From the NCBI GenBank assembly GCA_014904985.1, contig MU128910.1, positions 362,377 through 372,605 on the forward strand: DNA of 10,229 bases, in the 5' to 3' direction. Under the pieces are notes generated by a model. The model searched no databases and was not told the origin of the DNA. It saw only the letters and a program-made list of their open reading frames with translations. A program made the position numbers and the translations under genes. Below, piece after piece: positions 1-6,361 of the stretch (position 1 is the stretch's first letter; each line of letters begins with the position of its first letter). This stretch comes from Hydnum rufescens UP504. Its lineage: Eukaryota > Basidiomycota > Agaricomycetes > Cantharellales > Hydnaceae.

Positions 1-180
1 GTGACATTTGAAGTTTCTGGTGGCCAGGGTGGTATTCCACTGCCAGTGGCTATCAAACCAAAATTACCAGAGATGGGCTGGTTTGCTGAAACCTGCATTT
101 GATGGGCATTTGGCAGTTCAGAAGAGGTTGGGCTTGCAGCAGAAGCAGAGAACAAAGCAGGAGAGTCTGGTAGGGCCCCA

Positions 181-188
181 CTTGGGCC
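181..188. repeat. Target site duplication of hAT copy 1, left
   Basis: CTTGGGCC here is repeated exactly at 853-860. The unoccupied form is the single GGCCCAAG at 2526-2533 in the other palindrome arm. Confidence 0.88.
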
Positions 189-852
189 TATGGATGCCTA
201 GGTTCAGGTTTAAACCTTGAGAACCTGGGTTTAAACCTAAACCAGACCCAGGTCTGGTTCCATTGGGGTCAGGTTTCATTTCATTTTCTTCAGGTCAGGT
301 TCAGGTTTTGCCCTTGCCCTGAATCCAAAAACTGGTCTCAAACCAGGTTTAAACCTGAACCTGAAAGGTAGGGTGCAGGTTCCATTCCATATAAATTGAC
401 CATTATTCTGGCACTAAATCTGGCAATTTACACATGTGACTACAGTTCTGGAGTCAGAAGTCACATGACTCAGCAATCAAATGAGGTAATTGGTGCAGGC
501 CACAAGTCACATGACAGAATGTAGTGACTAAATACCATCTCCAGAAGATGTGTGAGCAATAAATTGAAGTGCAAGGGGGGTAGGAAAGAGAGGTGGATCT
601 AAAGCAGGATGTAAAGGGAGTGGCAGAGGCAGAGACTTGAGCAGAGGGTCTATATACTCTGTAGTACCCCCTGAAAATGTTGGCTTCCCCCATACCTCAG
701 GTTTCAGGTTTAAACCTGAACCTGACCTGAATGGAACTGAACCTCAGGTCAGGTTCAGGTTTTGCCCTCATGGATGATTTCAGGTTCAGGTCAGGTTTAG
801 GTTTTGCCCAAATTGGGAAAAACTGAACCAAAACCAAACCTAGGCATCCCTA
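189..852. mobile_element. hAT-type non-autonomous element, copy 1 (664 bp)
   Basis: The element begins TATGGATGCCTAGGTT and its other end, reverse-complemented, begins TAGGGATGCCTAGGTT, giving imperfect terminal inverted repeats with the T-A-N-G-G start typical of hAT elements. It is flanked by the 8-bp duplication CTTGGGCC at 181-188 and 853-860, and 8 bp is the hAT duplication length. The paralogous right arm has the single unoccupied site at 2526-2533. There is no transposase frame. The ends are crowded with short direct and inverted motifs of the type CAGGTTTAAACCTGAACC and CAGGTTCAGGTTTTGCCC, which fit subterminal transposase-binding repeats. The middle (about 375-690) is unique and also non-coding. 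A second copy lies at 4864-5538. Confidence 0.88.
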
Positions 853-860
853 CTTGGGCC
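853..860. repeat. Target site duplication of hAT copy 1, right
   Basis: Second copy of CTTGGGCC. The sequence after it (AGATAATCAAG...) continues the host element exactly where the other palindrome arm does. Confidence 0.88.
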
Positions 861-1368
861 AGATAATCAAGTGCATCATGAATCCTCTGTCTTGTGTTGG
901 GAGAAATGTTTGGGTTGGACATATGATAGAAATGGAAAGAAATGTGAAAGAGTGGGAGATGAAAAAAGGAGAGGAGGACTGGCAAGTGCTGGAAAAAGAG
1001 AAGTCAAAACCAGAACTTCCCCCTTAATATCATCCAATTTATTGGGTTAGCCATTCATTGGGGTTGCTAAATTAGGCCAATTCAACCCCAAGGGCCACCT
1101 GCCAGAATAGGTTTATGCTGAAATTTACAGTCATTCTGTTTTGACATACAAATTGTTGAAGAATCTGCCCTGCTCTGTGCCTCCTAGATTCACACAACCA
1201 AGCAAAAGGAGAGCACTTGGTCAGATTGAACTGGGGGGGCATTCAGTACATCCCAAGAACAGCTGTGCTTAGTCAGCAACAACACCCCAAAATTCCAATG
1301 GGCCTGTTTGTCTCCTTGGAAGTACATGAAATATTCAAGACATACATCCACAGAACCTTGTAAAACTC

Positions 1369-1658
1369 AACATCCAACATCCAAAGCCAAAGTTAGAATG
1401 TTGGAAGGTCAGATCCAAAATCCAAAGTCAAGTCAAATCCAAAATTCAAAGTCAGAGTGTTGGATCAAAATCCCAAAGTCAAAGTTGGAGAAGTTGGAGA
1501 GTCAGATCCAAAACTCAAAGTCAAAGTAAGAGAAGTCAGAGAGTCAGATCCAAAGTTGAAATTCAAAGTTGGGAAAATCAAAATCAAAGTCAGAGAAGGT
1601 GGAGTGTTGGATCCAAATTCCAAATTCCAAATTCAAAGTCAGGAAAATCAGAGTTTAA
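1369..1658 (+). repeat. Terminal repeat (minisatellite) of the left element copy
   Basis: This is a degenerate array built from TCCAAAGTCAAAGTCAGAG-like units with a spacing near 42 bp. It ends outward in AGAGTTTAAT. It is the inverted counterpart of 1714-2003 and is related to 4218-4511. Because 42 is a multiple of three, the array stays open in several frames and gives periodic peptides (KVxEVGESDPKLK type) that should not be taken as genes. Confidence 0.8.
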
Positions 1659-1713
1659 TAATTTTTGACAGATCATGTCATATATAATTTATGACATGAT
1701 CCATCAAAAATTA
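1659..1713. other. Palindrome centre between the two tail-to-tail element copies
   Basis: This 55-bp AT-rich spacer lies between the two element ends and is itself palindromic. ATCATGTCAT (1672-1681) pairs with ATGACATGAT (1691-1700) around the 9-nt loop ATATAATTT, and TAATAATTTTTGA pairs with TCAAAAATTATTA further out with two mismatches between. The symmetry therefore extends about 25 bp beyond the shared terminal-repeat tip, into sequence that the third terminal repeat (4218-4511) does not have. This favours an inverted duplication event over two chance insertions. Confidence 0.75.
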
Positions 1714-2003
1714 TTAAACTCTGATTCCCCAACTTTGAATTTGGATTTTGGATCTGACACTCCACCTTCTCTGACTTTGATTTTGATTTTCCTGACCTTG
1801 AATTTCAACTTTGGATCTGACTCTCCAACTTCTCTGACTTTGACTTTGAGTTTTGGATCTGACTCTCCAACTTCTCCAACTTTGACTTTGGGATTTTGAT
1901 CCAATACTTGGACTTGGAATTTTGGATTTGACTTGACTTTGGATTTTGGATCTGACCTTCCAACATTGCTAACTTTGGCTTTGGATGTTGGATGTTGAGT
2001 TTT
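1714..2003 (-). repeat. Left terminal inverted repeat of the element
   Basis: The array reads GACTTTG on the + strand here, opposite to 4218-4511. Aligned inward from the tip, shared blocks include CAACTTTGAATTTGG, ATTTTGGATCTGACACTC, TGACTTTGATTTTGATTTTC, TTTGGATCTGACTCTCC and finally ACTTTGG near TTGGATGT. Small length differences correspond to gain or loss of short sub-units. Confidence 0.8.
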
Positions 2004-2466
2004 ACAAGGTTCTGTGGATGTATGTCTTGAATATTTCATGTACTTCCAAGGAGACAAACAGGCCCATTGGAATTTCAGGTGTTGTTGCTGACTAAGCACA
2101 GCTGTTCTCAGGATGTACCAAATGCCCCCCCAGTTCAATCTGACCAAATGCTCTCCTTTTGCTTGGTTGTGTGAATCTAGGAGGCACAGAGCAGGGCAGA
2201 TTCTTCAACAATTTGTATGTCAAAACAGAATGACTGTAAATTTCAGCATAAGCCTATTCTGGCAGGCAGCCCTTGGGGTTGAATTGGCCTAATTTAGCAA
2301 CCCCAATGAATGGCTAACCCAATAAATTGGATGATATTAAGGGGGAAGTTCTGGTTTTGACTTCTCCTCTTTTCCAGTGCTTGCCACATTCCTCCATCTC
2401 TTCTCAAGCCCTCCTCTCCTTTTTCATCTCCCACTCTTTCACATTTCTTTCCATTTCTATCATATG
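2004..2466 (+). promoter_or_regulatory. Promoter and 5' leader region of gene A
   Basis: There is no open frame of note between the terminal repeat and gene A. The last 85 bp before the ATG (about 2374-2462) are strongly pyrimidine-rich on the coding strand, a common arrangement near fungal transcription starts. No convincing TATA box is seen. The same region is present, inverted, at about 923-1368 in the left copy, with differences concentrated at TG/CA pairs. Confidence 0.45.
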
Positions 2467-2970
2467 TCCAACCCAAACATTTCTCCCAACACAAGACAGA
2501 GGATTCATGATGTGCTTGATTATCTGGCCCAAGTGGGGGCCCTACCAGACTCTCTTGCTTTGTTCTCTGCTTCTGCTGCAAGCCCAACCTCTTCTGAACT
2601 GCCAAATGCCCATTTAATGCAGGTTTCAGCAAACCAGCCCATCTCTGGTAATTTTGGTTCAATAGCCACTGGCAGTGGAATACCACCCTGGCCACCAGAA
2701 ACTTCAAATGTCAATGATGGTCAATTCATTGAGCCACAGCCATCTTCATTGTCTTCTCACACTCATTACCATGGGGCTGGCCATGTAATATAGTGTATTA
2801 CATAAGGGAGTTCAGACTCAAAATTCATGTATATATGGCAGATGCCAAGATTGAATAAGTACTCTTTTGCCTGGACCTCTACACCTAGTGAGAACCGTGA
2901 ACCTTTGACTCTGTCTCTGCCTCTACTCATTCTATTGGGCTATCTGGCTGGCTTATCTAGTGGCCATTAA
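2467..2970 (+). CDS. Gene A: hypothetical 148-aa protein, two exons
   Basis: Not a family I recognise. Exon 1 (2467-2784, 106 codons) begins MSNPNISPNTRQRIHD and is joined to exon 2 (2842-2970) by a 57-bp intron (GTAATA...GGCAG). Without splicing the frame stops at 2791-2793. With it the frame runs on for 42 coherent codons (MPRLNKYSFAWTSTPSENRE...) to TAA. Residues 1-30 are charged and may form a helix. About 31-106 are low-complexity and rich in Ser, Pro, Ala and His. Residues 128-145 (LTLSLPLLILLGYLAGL) are hydrophobic and could be a C-terminal membrane anchor. The inverted copy at 1-922 has the same exon 1 start. The stop lies 66 bp from that of gene B, which faces it. The donor is not ideal, so the exon 2 join is likely rather than certain. 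Confidence 0.68.
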
Positions 2971-3036
2971 CTACTAGTCTTCCCTGGATCTTGGAGTTGC
3001 ACCTACAGACCCAAATAGGGAAACAGTGAGTAGAAC

Positions 3037-3888
3037 CTATCCTTCTTGCTGACCTGCTCTTCTCTCCTTAGGTAGTGACTGTGCCACTTTGCCAGTCACT
3101 ACATCATACCTCTTCACCATCATCCCCATTCCCTTGCATCCTTTTCTCCTGTGCTCAGGGAAAAGCCAGTGCTTAGCCCTGTGTGCAGCTCCTCCACCCA
3201 AAGCCAGTGCTAAGGGTGGTGTGATTACCCTTTCACCTTCTTCTCCCCTTATCCCCTCCCATCCTGCTCCCAACCTGTCGACTCTGCTTTGTCCAAGTAC
3301 AACAACAAGTGTCCTCCTGAATCCAGGAGGCACTTCATTACAGGAATGCCACTCCACTTCCTCAGCCAGATGAAAGTGGGGTAAAAATGCTGTCCAATAT
3401 ACCAACAAATGAACAGATGAATAAATATTAACATTGGCTTTCACACACTGGGATTCTCTAGGGCCTCTAGAACCCAGTTTTGGATAAACCTCTCAGAGTT
3501 TACCAGTTCATGCCTCTCCTTTGCATTTGCACTCCAGAGATCAGAGCTATATAATTGAAATGTCACTTAGCATTGAGCAGGGAATTTTCAAAGACCACTT
3601 ACCAGTGCTTGCCTTTGGTCTCCCCCTCTGTCTCCTCTTCAGTATTCTCTTCCTTTGGTGGCATTCCATGGTATGTATATGCTTCCTTCTGGCTAAAAAA
3701 TTAAACAAATTGATAAATATACCTAGCCCTAAGTCTCATAAATTCCACCTCACATGGTGGCCCTTGAATCATGAAATTAGCTTGGTAGATGGCAGATCAA
3801 GGTCACAAGGGACATACCACACATCTTCAGCAATATAAAAACCCTCACTGGACTCAGTGGAGAGAAGGTCAAGGTCCTCAGCATCCAT
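3037..3888 (-). CDS. Gene B: hypothetical acidic-to-basic protein, multi-exon
   Basis: Unrecognised family. The ATG at 3888-3886 (context GCCATGG) opens MDAEDLDLLSTESSEG. Later exons are 3692-3603, 3546-3449 and 3389-3037, separated by introns 3547-3602 (GTAAGT...ATATAG, 56 bp) and 3390-3448 (GTGTGT...GACAG, 59 bp). All phases match, giving QKEAYTYHGMPPKEENTE..., then SDLWSANAKERHELVNSE..., then a long last exon. The first intron is ambiguous. Intron 3693-3817 (GTATGT donor, 125 bp) gives about 203 aa with no stop. Intron 3693-3748 gives about 226 aa but includes a TGA at 3771-3769. The N-terminal third is acidic. The C-terminal part is Gly/Arg/Lys-rich (GGGAAHRAKHWLFPEHRRK) with no membrane segment, so a nuclear or nucleic-acid-binding role is conceivable but unproven. 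Confidence 0.65.
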
Positions 3889-4217
3889 GGCTCAAGAGAT
3901 CAGCTGGAGAGATCAATGGGAGATTGGGGGGACAGAACTTCCCAAAGGACTCAACACCACACCAAGTTAGTATAAATCACAGGAACTCCCAAAAAACCCC
4001 CACCATTGTGGGACAGGTTTCCTACAGGGCCCAAACCTCTGTGCTACTTATAGAGGCTCCTATTTAGCAAACATTCCCATATCTTGTTTTAGTCACAGGG
4101 TTCTAAGGTGCCAGCAATTATTTGCCTTATTTGGTATCATAATCTCATGTTTCAAGGACACTTTCCAGAGCAGGCCCTGTCTGCAATGGCTTGTACTACT
4201 ACACTTCTGACTGCCTT
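3889..4217 (-). promoter_or_regulatory. Upstream region of gene B
   Basis: No credible coding frame was found between gene B and the right terminal repeat. On the minus strand a TATA-like CTATAAGTAG occurs (TATAAG at 4052-4047), about 160 bp before the gene B start. This could be its core promoter. The plus-strand TATAAATC at 3971 points the other way. A weak plus-strand open stretch at 3789-4067 overlaps gene B exon 1 and has no coding character. Confidence 0.35.
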
Positions 4218-4511
4218 TCCAAAATCTGACATCCAAAGTTGAAGTTGGACAGATCCAAAATTCAAATTCTTAGAGAGTTGGATCAAAAATCCAAAGTCAA
4301 AGTCAGAGAAGTCAGAGAGTCAGACCAAAAATCCAAAGTCAGAGTCAGAGAAGTTAGAGAGTCAGATTGAAAATCCAAAGTCAAAGTCAGGGAGGTCAGA
4401 GAAGTTGGAGAGTCAGATCCAAAGTCGAGATTCAAAGTCAGGAAAATCAAAATCAAAGTCAGAGTGTCAGATCCAAAATCCAAATTCAAAGTTGGCAAAA
4501 CCAGTGTTTAA
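4218..4511 (+). repeat. Right terminal inverted repeat of the element
   Basis: Minisatellite with a clear 42-bp unit: TCAGACCAAAAATCCAAAGT followed by CAGAGTCAGAGAAGTTAGAG and AG. The next unit is lengthened by 9 bp. Unit-to-unit differences are largely GTCAGAG against GTTGGAG, that is CA against TG at the same spot, and one unit still has a CpG (AAAGTCGAGA). The array ends outward in CAGTGTTTAA. It matches the left terminal repeat in inverted orientation. Confidence 0.82.
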
Positions 4512-4855
4512 TATGAGCATATCCATTGAAAAGTAATAAATACCCATTCCCCAGTCCAAATACTTCATTTTCTATTTTAAACTCACATTACATAATCTTT
4601 CTCATTTTGATTTGGTATCTGAGTTCTGATTTGCCTGCCCTTTTGGTGTGATATACCTGCACTCAACCACTAATGATACAATGTTATGGTCAGAAAACTG
4701 CAGGCACTGTGTAAGATAAAAACATCCAGTATCAGAAAATGCAAATATCCATTGATCCCAGCCTAAGGAATGATCATGTGACCTATTACAAAATTAATTA
4801 CAGCTATGCATGAAAACAGAGTTCATTTGATTACTCTGTCAGTTTTGATCAGAGA
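4512..4855. other. Unassigned AT-rich spacer
   Basis: No gene is supported in this 344-bp stretch, and frames are short in all six readings. The last 40 bases (TTGATTACTCTGTCAGTTTT) resemble the 160-bp repeat units at 5587-5906 (TGAATTTCTCTGTCAGTTTG), so the tandem repeat probably began here before hAT copy 2 inserted. Confidence 0.5.
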
Positions 4856-4863
4856 GGTACACC
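4856..4863. repeat. Target site duplication of hAT copy 2, left
   Basis: GGTACACC, repeated exactly at 5539-5546. Confidence 0.88.
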
Positions 4864-5538
4864 TATGGATGCTGTGGTTCAGGTTTAAACCTGTGGAACC
4901 TGAGTTTAAACCTGAACCTGACCCAGGTCAGGTTCCATTGGGGTCAGGTTTCATTTTATTTTCTTCAGGTCAGGTTCAGGTTTTGCCCTTGCCCTGAATC
5001 CAAAAACCGGTCTGAAACCAGGTTTAAACCTGAACCTGAAAGGTAGGGTGCAGGTTCCATTCCATGTAAATTGACCACTATTCTAGCACCAAATATGGCA
5101 ATTTACACATGTGACTATAGTTCTGGTGTCAGAAGTCACATGACTTGGCCATCAAATGAGGTAATTGGTGCAGGTCACAAGTCACATGACAGAATGGAGT
5201 GACTAAATACCATCTCCAGAAGATGTGTGAGCAGTAAATTGAAGTGAAAGGGGGCTAGGAAGGAGATGTGGATCTAAAGCAGGGTGTAAAGGGAGTGGCA
5301 GAGGCAGAGACTTGAGGAGAGGGTGTAGATATTCTGTAGTACCCCCTGAAAATGTTGGCTTCCCTCATACCTCAGGTTTCAGGGTTAAACCAGGTTTAAA
5401 CCTGAACCTGACCTGAATGAGACCAAACCTCAGGTCAGGTTCAGGTTTTGCCCTCATGGGTGATTTTGGAACCTGGTCAGGTTTAGGTTTTGCCCAAATT
5501 GGGCAAAACCTGACCAAAACCTGACCGTGGCAACCATA
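4864..5538. mobile_element. hAT-type non-autonomous element, copy 2 (675 bp)
   Basis: Same family and orientation as 189-852, colinear over its whole length. It starts TATGGATGCTGTGGTTCAGG and its other end, reverse-complemented, starts TATGGTTGCCACGGTCAGG. The 8-bp duplication GGTACACC is at 4856-4863 and 5539-5546. In the TIR, GCTGTGG on one side faces GCCACGG on the other, which fits independent decay of a GCCGCGG ancestor. Near the right end GGTTTTGCCCAA and TTGGGCAAAACC form a perfect 12-bp-arm hairpin (5486-5510). No transposase frame is present, so mobilisation would need an hAT transposase from elsewhere. Confidence 0.9.
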
Positions 5539-5546
5539 GGTACACC
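5539..5546. repeat. Target site duplication of hAT copy 2, right
   Basis: GGTACACC, directly after the ...CAACCATA end of the element. Confidence 0.88.
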
Positions 5547-5586
5547 CATATAACTCTTGGAAAGCCACAATTCACACCTTTTGAAT

Positions 5587-5906
5587 GGTACCAAACACAA
5601 GTCAAATGGACCAGAACTGCACTCTCCAGACCAATATTACTATCAAAATCCGAAATTTCCAGTAAAAAATGAATTTCTCCATCAGTTCACCTCCAATTTT
5701 CTCTAAACAGCCACACCTAGAAAGATATAAAAAATCTTCATCCAACGGTACTAAGCACACAAAGAAGAGATCAAAACTGAGCTCTACAGAACAATATTAC
5801 TATCAGAATCAACACCCATTAGTATTTTATGAATTTCTCTGTCAGTTTGCATTCAATATGCTCGAAACCACTGCACCCAGAAAGCTGTTAAAAGTTCGCA
5901 TTGAAT
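5587..5906 (+). repeat. Diverged tandem repeat of about 160 bp (two units, traces of a third)
   Basis: Unit 1 (5587-5746) and unit 2 (5747-5906) align along their length: GGTACCAAACAC with GGTACTAAGCAC, CCAATATTACTATCA with ACAATATTACTATCA, TGAATTTCTC with TGAATTTCTC, and CACACCTAGAAAGATATAAAA with GCACCCAGAAAGCTGTTAAAA. A further partial unit appears to be split by hAT copy 2 (about 4820-4863 joined to 5547-5586). Unit 1 contains a TATA-like TATAAAAA at 5726-5733. No protein function is suggested, and several retained CpGs in this stretch (about 5651-5952) contrast with the CpG-free left end. Confidence 0.65.
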
Positions 5907-6108
5907 GATACAAAGAACATCTATTATGAATGCAAACTGTTGTTTCTGCATCGAATCCCATCCCATGCACTTGTCCCCATTATCAACCAGCAACAAAAAC
6001 ATCTTAACCACTGGACTACAAACAAATTAATCTCCAAGAACTCAGAAATATCCTTTTATTTCATCTCCCATTGCCACAAATAACTTCTAGAACTTCACAG
6101 ATAAGAAA

Positions 6109-6252
6109 GATAATGCCTCCTTGACAACCCTTTTGTTCTATTTATGAATGACTCACTTCCCTTGCAACCACTTTATGAAAGATAACACCTTCTTAGCAAC
6201 CCTTTTGTTCTGATTATGAATGACTCACCTATCATGCAACCACCTTATGAAT
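6109..6252 (+). repeat. Two 72-bp tandem repeats carrying TGACTCA
   Basis: 6109-6180 and 6181-6252 align without gaps. Both start GATAAYRCC, share CAACCCTTTTGTTCT, TTATGAATGACTCAC and TGCAACCAC, and end CTTATGAA or similar. A shorter, rearranged third unit follows to about 6322. Each unit carries one TGACTCA, so amplifying the unit multiplied the site. Confidence 0.85.
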
Positions 6253-6322
6253 GACTCACCCTCCTTGACAACCCTATTGTTCTCACCTATGACTCACATA
6301 TGACTCACCTAGGAGTGAGTCA
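6149..6322 (+). promoter_or_regulatory. Cluster of six TGASTCA (Gcn4/AP-1-type bZIP) sites
   Basis: TGACTCA occurs at 6149-6155, 6221-6227, 6252-6258, 6290-6296 and 6301-6307, and its complement TGAGTCA at 6316-6322. TGASTCA is the binding consensus of Gcn4/CpcA-type and AP-1-type bZIP regulators. The last site lies about 31 bp upstream of the TATA box at 6354. Inference: this is an upstream activating sequence that could respond to amino-acid starvation or stress. Binding is not shown. Confidence 0.6.
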
Positions 6323-6353
6323 TATTCTTTAAACACAGCCACCTTCAGAAAGG

Positions 6354-6361
6354 TATAAAAG
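6354..6361 (+). promoter_or_regulatory. TATA box downstream of the bZIP site cluster
   Basis: TATAAAAG within AGAAAGGTATAAAAGCTGG. The surrounding CAGCCACCTTCAGAAAGG resembles the block before the TATA of the 160-bp repeat unit 1 (CAGCCACACCTAGAAAGA at about 5709). Transcription would start near 6385-6395. The first downstream ATG (about 6510) is followed directly by TGA. Confidence 0.6.

Larger units (their letters stand above)
1..922 (-). pseudogene. Broken inverted copy of gene A, split by a hAT insertion
   Basis: Reading on the minus strand from the ATG at 922-920, the first 25 codons match gene A almost exactly (MSNPNISPNTRQRIHD...). One difference is GCA (Ala) where gene A has GTG (Val), as expected if both came from GCG. 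After codon 25 the hAT element (852-189) interrupts the frame, and the gene A sequence resumes at 188-1. A second lesion is one base missing in a run of four C (five in the other copy) just beyond the insertion, so precise excision alone would not restore the frame. The copy runs off the left edge, so exon 2 is not visible. Confidence 0.8.
1..1658 (-). mobile_element. Left, inverted and partial copy of the TIR element
   Basis: From position 2 onward this stretch is the reverse complement of 1714-2711 at roughly 95% identity by eye, apart from indels and the hAT insertion at 189-852. It holds the same terminal repeat (1369-1658) and the 5' part of the same gene A, both inverted relative to the right copy. 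The remainder (rest of gene A, gene B, second terminal repeat) would lie left of the window. Compared with the right copy it carries the hAT element, a 1-bp deletion in a C run near 177-180, and a loss of about 20 bp near 980. It is therefore the more decayed copy. It could instead be the arm of one inverted duplication rather than an independent insertion. Confidence 0.75.
1714..4511. mobile_element. Complete-looking TIR element with two convergent genes
   Basis: About 2.8 kb bounded by two inverted copies of a repeat of roughly 290 bp, with gene A (+) and gene B (-) pointing at each other inside. The left tip reads TTAAACTCTGATTCC and the right tip, reverse-complemented, reads TTAAACACTGGTTTT. 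Both continue into CCAACTTTGAATTTGG and then the same series of array units, so the ends are homologous. TTAA sits at both tips (1714-1717 and 4508-4511) and TA lies just outside (1712-1713 and 4512-4513), so the duplication could be TA, TTAA or absent. Neither gene resembles a transposase I know, so the element may be non-autonomous, or may encode unfamiliar mobility functions. Its status as a mobile unit is inferred from the terminal repeats and the second copy at 1-1658. Confidence 0.65.

Noticed and set aside
1369..2003. CRISPR-like direct repeats
   Set aside because: Units are degenerate, have no unique spacers and are nested in eukaryotic-type intron-bearing DNA.
1704..2147. A 147-codon minus-strand open frame across the right-arm terminal repeat, with matching frames in the other arrays (1308-1899, 4283-4498)
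   Set aside because: The 42-bp period is a multiple of three, so the array stays open by repetition. Peptides are simple repeats in several frames and both strands, with no splice or start support.
1..2711. Assembly or chimera artefact producing a false palindrome
   Set aside because: The arms differ by many CA/TG swaps, indels and a hAT insertion with proper duplication in only one arm, so they are separate diverged sequences.
3073..3375. Ser/Pro/Leu-rich plus-strand frame, with an apparent short intron (3026-3071) in front
   Set aside because: It lies antisense to gene B exon 4, which is supported by three in-phase minus-strand introns. Its low-complexity composition is what the complement of that exon gives.
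3249..3434. Minus-strand frame with CLLDSGG, resembling a retropepsin active site
   Set aside because: It is out of frame with gene B and lacks the rest of a protease domain, so it is most likely chance.
5669..6083. Two short plus-strand frames (79 and 60 codons)
   Set aside because: They fall in the 160-bp repeat and flanking spacer, read differently in the two repeat units, and show no coherent protein.
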